This document shows, in pieces, positions 26,085 to 32,480 of a stretch of 32,521 nucleotides of DNA (its first letter is position 1; every line of letters begins with the position of its first letter). Origin of the DNA: Bacteroidales bacterium (GTDB lineage: Bacteria > Bacteroidota > Bacteroidia > Bacteroidales > P3); the NCBI GenBank assembly GCA_017633985.1, contig JAGBOF010000026.1, positions 1-32,521 of the forward strand. The letters are read 5' to 3'. The position numbers and the translations under genes were made by a program. The notes beneath the pieces are model-generated. The model ran no database searches and was not told the DNA's origin. It saw only the letters and a program-made list of their open reading frames with translations.

Positions 26085-26657
26085 TCATTCATGCCGGTCA
26101 TTCATGACAAGATTCGGTACATTGTAGCCTTCGTAATAATAAGACTGCTCAATACCTTTGAATATTATCTCTCTGTTGTCGTATTCCGAAGTAAGGTTTT
26201 CTTTTAACAAAGTTCTGATCTCCAAATCATTCACAGGCGAACGTTCCATTGCCATCAAGTACAAATCTTTATCCACTTTCTGCCAATTGACAACCATTTT
26301 AAGGTGTTTTTTCAGCATCATATCCAACCAAATACGCATACTCCTGCCGTTACCTTCCATAAAAGGATGGGCAATATTCATCTCAACGTATTTTTCTATG
26401 ATTTGCTCAAAACTATCTTCGGGCATTTTTTCAACGGCTTCCAATACAGGAATAATATATAATGAGTTAGCGAAACGGAAACCGCCTTTTGAGATATTGA
26501 CTTTGCGTATCTGTCCTGCAAAATCATACAAACCGCCGAACAAATAACGGTGTATATCCTGCAAACCTTTAACTGTTCCGACCTCAATATTGTTTATATC
26601 GCCCGAGGCGAACAATCTTTTGGCGTTCTCTAAACTTTTACCGTCAATATCCCGCAT
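26085..26657 (-). CDS. fic: Fic/DOC family protein, probable class III AMP-transferase
   Basis: This 190-residue protein has the complete Fic motif H97[11 protein letters not shown]108, including catalytic His97, acidic Glu101 and the phosphate-binding GNGR. A typical upstream flap region is present ([22 protein letters not shown], 43-64). Such enzymes usually transfer AMP to a Ser, Thr or Tyr of a target protein. The C terminus contains S172-YYY-E176-G177, which fits the autoinhibitory consensus (S/T)xxxE(G/N). Its C-terminal place and the overall length match class III Fic proteins such as Neisseria NmFic. No separate antitoxin gene lies beside it, in line with built-in inhibition. The target is unknown. 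Confidence 0.93.
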   Translation of the reverse strand: MRDIDGKSLENAKRLFASGDINNIEVGTVKGLQDIHRYLFGGLYDFAGQIRKVNISKGGFRFANSLYIIPVLEAVEKMPEDSFEQIIEKYVEMNIAHPFMEGNGRSMRIWLDMMLKKHLKMVVNWQKVDKDLYLMAMERSPVNDLEIRTLLKENLTSEYDNREIIFKGIEQSYYYEGYNVPNLVMNDRHE

Positions 26658-26680
26658 AATTACAAAAAGATTTTATTTTG

Positions 26681-26688
26681 CAAAGATA
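26681..26688 (-). promoter_or_regulatory. Bacteroidota -7 element for fic
   Basis: On the minus strand this reads TATCTTTG, an exact TAnnTTTG match, 23 nt before the fic ATG. It implies a very short leader of about 17 nt. The same TTTTGCAAAGATA context occurs in front of folP (3517-3528). Confidence 0.55.
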
Positions 26689-26749
26689 CAAATTCTTTCA
26701 GTATTTTTAAATTTATTGCTTGCTTTTATTGTCTGTCTGCAAAATTTTA

Positions 26750-26757
26750 TATTTTTG
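26750..26757 (+). promoter_or_regulatory. Bacteroidota -7 element for the ferredoxin-like gene
   Basis: TATTTTTG matches TAnnTTTG and lies 25 nt before the ATG at 26783. No clear -33 TTTG is visible at 19-20 nt upstream. Confidence 0.5.
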
Positions 26758-26782
26758 CAAATAACTAATAATTAATACTGTT

Positions 26783-26998
26783 ATGGCAAAGCGTGATTAT
26801 ACAAACGGCGAGATAGTCATTCATTGGGACAGCAGCTTATGCGTAGGTGCAAAGACTTGTTGGCAAAAACTTCCTTCGGTATTCAAACCTAAACAGCGTC
26901 CGTGGGTAGACCCTTACGGAGCAACGACACAGGAAATCATCGATGTGATAAATCAATGCCCCAAAGGTGCTTTAACATGGGAACGTGTTAGCGGATAA
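26783..26998 (+). CDS. Small ferredoxin-like protein (divergent Fe-S mono-cluster, Fer4_19 type)
   Basis: This 71-residue cytoplasmic protein matches the family annotated as divergent 4Fe-4S mono-cluster domain. Its layout is C20-x5-C26 (SSLCVGAKTCWQ), the family core VFKPKQRPWVDPYGA (33-47), and C59-P-K-G (NQCPKGAL). Only three Cys are present, the count expected for a 3Fe-4S cluster or a 4Fe-4S cluster with an outside ligand. It probably carries single electrons, but its partner enzyme is not nearby. It is divergent from fic with separate -7 elements and is followed by repeat copy 6. Confidence 0.9.
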   Translation: MAKRDYTNGEIVIHWDSSLCVGAKTCWQKLPSVFKPKQRPWVDPYGATTQEIIDVINQCPKGALTWERVSG

Positions 26999-27016
26999 TT
27001 CTAATGTGACGAAAAC

Positions 27017-27090
27017 AACACGCCGTTTTAAGAAATTTTTACGGCGTATTATTTTACTGACGTGGCGTTTTAATTTTTTTAAACGGCGTG
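27017..27090 (+). repeat. Dispersed intergenic repeat, copy 6 (left flank of the accessory cassette)
   Basis: This block carries a hairpin, ACGCCGT (27020-27026) with ACGGCGT (27041-27047), followed by ATTATTTTA, which could end transcription of the ferredoxin-like gene. A second unit shares 32 identical nt with copy 5 (27049-27080). The 29 nt at 27017-27045 are identical to 32242-32270 in the same orientation, on the far side of the five-gene cassette. Confidence 0.85.
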
Positions 27091-27223
27091 TTTTTAAGGA
27101 ACAATTATAATAAAGTGCAAATTGTTGGTATTGAGGTAATACAAATCTTATAAGAAATAATAATTACCGCTATTTTGCGGCAGATAAATTACAGTTTAAT
27201 TTTCAGAAATATTCAAACAAATA

Positions 27224-27254
27224 TTTATCATCTCAAAAAACTTTCTTAACTTTG
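27224..27254 (+). promoter_or_regulatory. Candidate promoter of the accessory cassette
   Basis: The -7 element TAACTTTG (27247-27254) is an exact TAnnTTTG match, and a -33-like TTTA (27224-27227) lies 19 nt upstream. Transcription would start near 27261, leaving about 327 nt before the first ORF. Confidence 0.6.
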
Positions 27255-27345
27255 CAGGTGCTTATCGGAGGGTAGGCGTTAATAATCATTAATTTGATTG
27301 TTATCCTGTTTGAAATATGAAAGCGTTATGCTTATTTGAAACTTG

Positions 27346-27477
27346 TCATCAAAAGTGTGAGAAGCTTTATCCACAAGTTGTAGCATAAAGGTCTTGTCAT
27401 TGCCTGTTATGGCGTGATTTCCATTATAGTTATATCTTTGGATACAGGTTTTTTCTAATTCTCACACACCTTGATGA
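27346..27477 (+). ncRNA. Candidate structured RNA or leader upstream of the cassette
   Basis: A long closing stem is visible. TCATCAA (27346-27352) pairs with TTGATGA (27471-27477), and GTGTGAGAA (27355-27363) pairs with TTCTCACAC (27459-27467), separated by a 2-by-3 internal loop. Inside lie CTTTAT/ATAAAG (27365-27390), a small GCC/GGC hairpin (27402-27413) and a possible TCCA/TGGA hairpin. No open reading frame of note covers it. It sits between a consensus promoter and the first genes, so it may be a leader element or a separate small RNA. I do not recognise an Rfam family. Confidence 0.4.
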
Positions 27478-27587
27478 AAGGTATAATGAAAAGTTGTCAA
27501 TATGTATTAGTGGTTTCACGCTTTCTTGATATAAAATAATTAAAGAAAAGTTCCTTTTGAAATCACGGGGAAACAGAATAAGAATAA

Positions 27588-27785
27588 ATGAAGTATTGTT
27601 TATTAGGTTTAGCGGCATTGCAGACTTCAGTCTGTTATGAACGGGATTATAACTCCTGTCAAACTTCTGCCGTAACAGACGTAGATGCAGGAACGCATTA
27701 TGTATTACAGAAAGACTCTGATTCTAAAGAAAAAGTATCAGTAAAGATAACGCCGTCGGAAATAAAAAGAACATTAAAATTATAA
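27588..27785 (+). CDS. Doubtful 65-residue ORF, possibly a translated palindromic repeat
   Basis: An ATG ORF ends 5 nt before the membrane coiled-coil gene, which favours a translated leader or small protein. Against this, 27621-27680 is rich in palindromes: CAGACT/AGTCTG (27621-27634) and GTCTGTTA/TAACAGAC (27630-27680). The peptide (start MKYCLLGLAALQTSVCYERD) has no convincing membrane segment or lipobox and no family I recognise. It could be a REP-like element that happens to be open. Confidence 0.35.
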   Translation: MKYCLLGLAALQTSVCYERDYNSCQTSAVTDVDAGTHYVLQKDSDSKEKVSVKITPSEIKRTLKL

Positions 27786-27790
27786 ACGAT

Positions 27791-28849
27791 ATGAACAGTT
27801 CAAATAAAACATTCAGAATTATCTGCGCTGCGCTGTTTTTAGCATTTGCAGGTGTCAGTTGCTGGGCAACAGTAGAATCTCTCTTTTTATCATTACCCGA
27901 TATTCCGAAGATTGTTTTCTGGGTAGCGGTAGTTGGTATATTCCTTCTTACTTCGTATATAACAAAGATATTGATTAATTGTTTTAATCCTAATATCTAT
28001 ATGGAAAAACGGGGAATTAAACTTATAGGTTGTATTCTCGGAATAATTCTTTTATGGCTGTGTTTTTCTATGCCGACCAACACTCACACTTTCTTCTATA
28101 AGAAGATGGCGAAAGATATTGCAAAGAAGGAATTAAACTTCTTGAATGTAGAATTAAACAAACTTACTAACGAAGACTTGTACATTCAAAATTATAATAA
28201 TGAATGGGAAAATAAAAAGTCTAAAGTGTTGAGTTTGCAAAAAGTTTATGAAGCCGAAGTTGATGACTTTCAGAAATTAGGACATGGTAAAGAGGCTGAA
28301 GAAAAACTGCAAAAAATAGAAGATGAATTAGGACTGAAACGGGGAGCTTTAGAAAGAAAGTCTGCTCAAGGAATATCCGTTCAAGAAAGAACTGCAATAA
28401 AAAAGTACTATGATAATCAAATCAAGGATCAATTAGAGATTTTGCGTAAAGAACACGAAACAAGATTGCAAAGCCAATTAAAAGGTTTCCGCAGTGAAGC
28501 AAATAAGATTAAGGATATAAAGAAAAATATATCCAATACCTTAAACGAATTGGATAACCCTGCATTAAAACAAACGGAAGTAGTCAATAAGGCGACAATG
28601 CTGGCACAGACGGGACACGCTGTACTTGATGCCAAATACGGCTATCTTAACGTGGATCCTTCATATAAGAAGCAGAATGTTTATTCTCTTGACAGGTTAA
28701 AAAGTATCACTAAAGTTTGGGGTGATTATCTTAAAGGAGAATTTAAAGATAAGAATTACGGTTTGATTTATTGGATTCTGTTATCAATAATTGTTGATTT
28801 AGCAGCATTCTTATTCTTTAATATCGCATTCAAAACAGAAGAATATTAA
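27791..28849 (+). CDS. Multi-pass membrane protein with long coiled coil, first gene of the accessory cassette
   Basis: This 352-residue protein has three N-terminal hydrophobic helices (about 9-27, 40-60 and 76-95). A Lys/Glu-rich, mostly alpha-helical region (about 103-310; ELNKLTNEDL, VYEAEVDDFQKLGHGKEAEEKL) is predicted as coiled coil, followed by a C-terminal helix (about 323-344, GLIYWILLSIIVDLAAFLFF). With four helices both ends lie on the same side and the coiled coil sits on the opposite side from the N terminus, cytoplasm or periplasm. No enzymatic motif was found and I do not recognise the family. It is 20 nt upstream of the GTPase-like gene, so it may be its membrane partner or an oligomeric scaffold. 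Confidence 0.75.
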   Translation: MNSSNKTFRIICAALFLAFAGVSCWATVESLFLSLPDIPKIVFWVAVVGIFLLTSYITKILINCFNPNIYMEKRGIKLIGCILGIILLWLCFSMPTNTHTFFYKKMAKDIAKKELNFLNVELNKLTNEDLYIQNYNNEWENKKSKVLSLQKVYEAEVDDFQKLGHGKEAEEKLQKIEDELGLKRGALERKSAQGISVQERTAIKKYYDNQIKDQLEILRKEHETRLQSQLKGFRSEANKIKDIKKNISNTLNELDNPALKQTEVVNKATMLAQTGHAVLDAKYGYLNVDPSYKKQNVYSLDRLKSITKVWGDYLKGEFKDKNYGLIYWILLSIIVDLAAFLFFNIAFKTEEY

Positions 28850-28869
28850 TTAAAAACACAAATAAAACT

Positions 28870-29796
28870 ATGCCAGATATAGATATAAACACACCGACAC
28901 AGGAAGTAAAAGAATATGCATCTTCTGTGGAAGATAAAATGCAGAATTCTGTATCCGAAACCATTGATGAATATGATTCAGATAGTCAAAACTCTGTAAC
29001 ATACGATGGGTATAATGATATTACAGTCAGTATCAAGGACAAAGATACTCCGATTGTAATACTTTTCGGTCCAAAATCTTGCGGTAAAACGATGACGCTT
29101 GTACGTTTATCCCGTTATTTAAAAGAACAGATGTATACCGTTTCTCCTGACAGAACATTCAGGGATTCGGGAGACAAACATTATGAAAGGATGTGCAGGG
29201 AATTCCCGAATATGATTAATTCCGATGATGCGGCATCTTCCACTAATTTGATTAGTTTCATGCTTGCAAGTATTACAAGAAACGGTAAGAAAATATGTCA
29301 GATCTTGGAAGCTCCGGGCGAATTGTATTTTGACGAAGATAATCCTAAAAAAGATTATCCGACTTATATTAACCAGATAAAGAATTTGAGTAACAGAAAA
29401 ATTTGGATATTTATGCTTGAACCTGATTGGAAGAATGAACAGGACAGGCAAAATTACGTGGATAGGATAACGGATTTCGCTAAAAATATCAGATCCAAAG
29501 ACAGTGTTATTTTGCTAATGAATAAGATTGATAAATCCAATCTTGTCATCAAAGTAGGAGTTGTCAATACATCGGCATTATTTAAGGAGGTTAAGGACAG
29601 TTATCCCGGTATTTTAGAACCTTTTGTGAATAAAATACCTATACTTAATTGGTTTGAGAAGTACCGTTGCAGGATTATTCCGTTCCAAACAGGTGATTAT
29701 ACGGTAACGGACAGCGGGAAGATGAAATATCAAAAAAGCGATGATATTTATCCTATGATGTTATGGAGAGCAATTAGAAAAATAGTGAGGGGTTAA
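28870..29796 (+). CDS. GTPase-like P-loop protein of the accessory cassette
   Basis: This 308-residue soluble protein starts with an acidic, disordered-looking segment (1-55). The P-loop domain shows Walker A G67-PKSCGKT74, a G3-like ILEAPGEL (145-152, where the usual Asp of DxxG is Glu), a strand IWIFMLEPD (178-186) and the guanine-specificity motif NKID (218-221, in VILLMNKID). These features fit TRAFAC-type GTPases. They resemble the double-GTPase groups seen in predicted bacterial conflict systems, but I cannot confirm membership. No membrane segment is seen. It is 4 nt before the next gene. Likely role: nucleotide-dependent switch acting with the membrane proteins around it. Confidence 0.8.
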   Translation: MPDIDINTPTQEVKEYASSVEDKMQNSVSETIDEYDSDSQNSVTYDGYNDITVSIKDKDTPIVILFGPKSCGKTMTLVRLSRYLKEQMYTVSPDRTFRDSGDKHYERMCREFPNMINSDDAASSTNLISFMLASITRNGKKICQILEAPGELYFDEDNPKKDYPTYINQIKNLSNRKIWIFMLEPDWKNEQDRQNYVDRITDFAKNIRSKDSVILLMNKIDKSNLVIKVGVVNTSALFKEVKDSYPGILEPFVNKIPILNWFEKYRCRIIPFQTGDYTVTDSGKMKYQKSDDIYPMMLWRAIRKIVRG

Positions 29797-29800
29797 TATT

Positions 29801-30847
29801 ATGAATATAGAAGTTTACTTACACGGAGTGCCTTCGGGACAGAAAGTTTCTGATAACGGTAAAGATGTTCGGTATATCTCTGGTTTTTATAACGGGAATG
29901 TTTTGCATGCAGACAGAGGATTGGTTATTGAGGTCGTAGGTAAGAAAATTTATTACACATATCTTAAATATGATCTTATTGCCAATGACAACCGACAAGG
30001 TTCCTATTTCGGATTGACTTTAATGATTGATGCGAACTATTACGAAAATTACTTGCATATATATAGTCTGTTGGAAGGTATTTACAGGCAAAAAATTGAC
30101 GGCAGCATCATAAAGAACAATAAGTTTATAGTTGCAGACTTTACCAAACAACTGCAAGAAGAAATTTCTAAAATCATTGAACAGGATATAATATCCAATC
30201 ATACGGGTAAGATTTTTCCGATTTTAGACGGGTTCGTAAAACAAAAAGGTGAATTATTAAGGATTAATTGCGGAGAAATAAATGATTTTGAAATAACCAA
30301 GTTATTAAAAAAGAATCTTGTTATTTATCTTTCTGACCTATATCAAACCAACTTATCCAAAGTAAAAGATTTTAAGCAAAAAATAGAAAATAAAGACAAT
30401 GAAATATCTTCTTTAACAAGTTCGTTGCAGAGATTAGAAAATGAGAAATCTTCCTTAAAATCAGAAATCCAACAAATGAAAGAACAGAACAAAAAACTTC
30501 AAGACCAAAAGTCTTTTAGCGAAAACATTAACAGAATAGAAACTCCGATAAAAGAAATTGCACAATATCTTCAAAAAAGGCAAACTTCGCAAGGTAGGGG
30601 TAAACTTTCGGGAAAAAAGATTTTGTTAATTATTATTGCAGTACTGTTAGCCGTAAATGTAATAATGTTTTTCAAGTTTAATACTACTTTGAAAGAGATA
30701 AACAGAAATACAACTCTGCTTGAAACAATTATTGAAGACCTTTCGGACAACCATTCACAGCCAAAGGCAGATCGTGACAGAACGGCAGAAGATACTGTTT
30801 CACATCAAACAGGCGAAGAACATAAAGAAAAAGATGTTAAAGAATAA
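29801..30847 (+). CDS. Single-pass protein with membrane helix near the C terminus, paralogue A
   Basis: This 348-residue protein has an N-terminal globular domain (about 1-180), a coiled coil (about 185-260, KIENKDNEISSLTSSLQRLENEK), one membrane helix (about 273-291, ILLIIIAVLLAVNVIMFF) and a polar tail of about 57 residues rich in Glu, Lys and Asp. Lys/Arg just before the helix suggest a cytoplasmic N domain and a periplasmic tail. The segment 50-91 (IYYTYLKY..., GSYFGLTLMI, YYENYLHIYSLL) is shared with the last gene of the cassette (46-81). I do not recognise the domain. Its last 14 nt overlap the start of the protease gene, pointing to translational coupling. Confidence 0.78.
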   Translation: MNIEVYLHGVPSGQKVSDNGKDVRYISGFYNGNVLHADRGLVIEVVGKKIYYTYLKYDLIANDNRQGSYFGLTLMIDANYYENYLHIYSLLEGIYRQKIDGSIIKNNKFIVADFTKQLQEEISKIIEQDIISNHTGKIFPILDGFVKQKGELLRINCGEINDFEITKLLKKNLVIYLSDLYQTNLSKVKDFKQKIENKDNEISSLTSSLQRLENEKSSLKSEIQQMKEQNKKLQDQKSFSENINRIETPIKEIAQYLQKRQTSQGRGKLSGKKILLIIIAVLLAVNVIMFFKFNTTLKEINRNTTLLETIIEDLSDNHSQPKADRDRTAEDTVSHQTGEEHKEKDVKE

Positions 30848-31352
30848 TTGCATATTATTGTTTGTGCTGTTGCTGTTTGTTTCTTGTTCAAAGAAAGAGT
30901 CACCTTCTGCGATAACTTACGGTTATAGTGAAGATGTTGTTGAAGAATATGTAGATGTAGTTGAAGTGCCGTTTAAAGAAACAGACGGAGTCAGAATTAT
31001 TCCTGTATCTATTAACGGTATAGATATGACGATGATATTTGATACAGGTGCTTCAACTACATGTATTTCATTAACGGAAGCAATGTTTCTTTTAAAACAG
31101 GGATTATTAACCGAAGATGATATACTTGGGAAGGTTAATGCAACTGTTGCCGACGGCAGAATTACGCAAAATACAATAGTAAGGTTGAAAGAGGTAGTTA
31201 TCGGCGGTAAGATATATTTCAAAGATGTCCGTGCTGTGGTTGTCAATAGTATGGATGCTCCGTTATTGCTCGGTAATGCTGATATTTTAGACAGAGTTGC
31301 ATCGTTTAAAATCGATAATGAAAATGAAACAATACATTTTATATTAAAATAA
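30834..31352 (+). CDS. Retropepsin-like aspartic protease, predicted lipoprotein
   Basis: I place the start at ATG 30834, giving 172 residues. From there the N terminus is a lipoprotein signal (KNNCILLFVLLLFVSC, acylated Cys18), whereas a longer frame from 30720 would bury it. The clan AA fold follows: RIIPVSINGIDMTMIFDTGAS with catalytic D70-T-G, the flap region VNATVADGRI (about 105-114) and the closing PLLLGNADILDR (about 149-160), which corresponds to the LLG motif of single-domain retropepsins. Such proteases act as homodimers. The lipid anchor predicts a periplasmic location, possibly outer membrane. The start overlaps the upstream gene by 14 nt, and the next gene begins 1 nt after the stop. 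Its substrates may be the tails of its neighbours. Confidence 0.85.
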   Translation: MLKNNCILLFVLLLFVSCSKKESPSAITYGYSEDVVEEYVDVVEVPFKETDGVRIIPVSINGIDMTMIFDTGASTTCISLTEAMFLLKQGLLTEDDILGKVNATVADGRITQNTIVRLKEVVIGGKIYFKDVRAVVVNSMDAPLLLGNADILDRVASFKIDNENETIHFILK

Positions 31353-31353
31353 T

Positions 31354-32229
31354 ATGAATTTTGAATTATATATATTTGAAAAGGCAATCAGTACGTACTC
31401 TCAATATGTAGAAGACTCTGCAAAAGATATTTTTCAGAATATAGAGATACAATCTGAAGAACAATTGTCAATATATCATGATGAAACATTGGTATATTAT
31501 ATTTATACCAAACAGACATCCGGCGGATATATCGGGTTCAGTATTGTTTTCAACGGTGTTATTTATCAAAATTTCGCCCATATTTACACTCTGTTCAAAA
31601 ATCTTACAACAGTAGCAGAATTTTATAAAGTTAATGATAAAACTATTATAGGAAATGAATTTTATCAAAAATGCTTAAACATCGTAATCAATGACAGGTT
31701 TGATAAACATTTGTTTGTAACATGTGATAAACCCACTTATAATCTGGTAAATGAATCTTCTGTAAGCTGCAAAACCTTTGATACATCGGGTATGATGTCC
31801 ATCCGACACGTGGAGACACAAGCTCTTATTAATGCCATAAGACAGTATAGATGGGTTTTTATAATTCCGCAGGAAAATGAAACTGTTAATCAGTCGGTTA
31901 TTGCTGATAAAGAGGTTTCGGATAATACTGCAAAGGAAAATTTATCCGAAAAGCCAGAAGCAAAAACAGGAAAATCTAGAACTATACCGGTTCCTATGTT
32001 CTTGGTGTTTTTATTGGCTATCGGCTTTTTTATCTTTGTGGTTATAAACGGAGCGTTAGACAAATACGAAGATTCCAAACCTTCCGAACCTCCTGCAACA
32101 GAAGATTATGATAACCCCATAATTGATTACAACTCCGAAATTGATGACAGTGCAGCAAGAGAACAATACATGCGTGTACTGGAACTGATAGAGCAGTATC
32201 AAAATGAAAATCAAGCTGCAAAAAAGTAA
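31354..32229 (+). CDS. Single-pass protein with membrane helix near the C terminus, paralogue B
   Basis: This 291-residue protein parallels the gene two places upstream. It has an N-terminal domain (about 1-175) with YYIYTK, GGYIGFSIVF and YQNFAHIYTLF aligned to the same block in paralogue A, a polar linker (175-210), a membrane helix (about 212-232, VPMFLVFLLAIGFFIFVVING) and a 58-residue acidic tail. Unlike paralogue A it has no long coiled coil before the helix. Basic residues before the helix (KTGKSR) suggest a cytoplasmic N domain. The start is 1 nt after the protease stop. It is the last gene of the cassette; repeat copy 7 follows. Confidence 0.75.
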   Translation: MNFELYIFEKAISTYSQYVEDSAKDIFQNIEIQSEEQLSIYHDETLVYYIYTKQTSGGYIGFSIVFNGVIYQNFAHIYTLFKNLTTVAEFYKVNDKTIIGNEFYQKCLNIVINDRFDKHLFVTCDKPTYNLVNESSVSCKTFDTSGMMSIRHVETQALINAIRQYRWVFIIPQENETVNQSVIADKEVSDNTAKENLSEKPEAKTGKSRTIPVPMFLVFLLAIGFFIFVVINGALDKYEDSKPSEPPATEDYDNPIIDYNSEIDDSAAREQYMRVLELIEQYQNENQAAKK

Positions 32230-32241
32230 TAAAAAACAAAA

Positions 32242-32270
32242 AACACGCCGTTTTAAGAAATTTTTACGGC
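32242..32270 (+). repeat. Dispersed intergenic repeat, copy 7 (right flank of the accessory cassette)
   Basis: These 29 nt are identical to 27017-27045. The hairpin GCCGT (32247-32251) with ACGGC (32266-32270) starts 18 nt after the last stop and may end the operon, though the T-tract is weak (TTAAAAATCC). Confidence 0.85.
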
Positions 32271-32299
32271 TTAAAAATCCGCACCGAAGTATCAAAAAA

Positions 32300-32322
32300 T
32301 TACGGACTCTCAATGTCCGTAA
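32300..32322 (-). terminator. Hairpin terminator, minus orientation
   Basis: TTACGGAC (32300-32307) and GTCCGTAA (32315-32322) form an 8-bp stem with a 7-nt loop. On the minus strand the stem runs into TTTTTTGA, the better T-tract of the two directions, so it may end a transcript entering from the right. Confidence 0.5.
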
Positions 32323-32440
32323 AACTTTTCCAGCGTTGAAACGTTTTTAACTTCGCCTCAAAAGTCCGAAAAAACCGTCCAAAAACTTATATCAGTGATT
32401 TTGAACTTTTTAGCGTGTTTTTCTGTTGTTAAATAAAAAG

Positions 32441-32480
32441 CGGACGGACGGACAACTATATATAAATGTCCGTCCGTCCG
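32441..32480 (-). terminator. Long GGAC-repeat hairpin, probable terminator of a minus-strand gene right of the window
   Basis: A perfect 14-bp stem (CGGACGGACGGACA at 32441-32454, its complement at 32467-32480) is built from tandem GGAC units around a 12-nt loop. On the minus strand CTTTTTATTT follows, fitting an intrinsic terminator; on the plus strand ATTTCTT follows. The remaining 32323-32440 holds no gene that I can see. Confidence 0.6.

Noticed and set aside
27346-27477. Leader considered as 6S RNA, SRP RNA or tmRNA
   Set aside because: The closing stem and bulge are suggestive, but none of the conserved sequence elements of these RNAs could be recognised, so it is left unnamed.
30720-30833. 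Longer N terminus for the aspartic protease
   Set aside because: The extra 38 residues come from the coding overlap with paralogue A and would precede a clear lipoprotein signal, so ATG 30834 is preferred.
32441-32480. GGAC tandem units considered as a microsatellite or attachment site
   Set aside because: The perfect two-sided pairing with a T-tract on the minus strand is better explained as a terminator; no integrase is visible.
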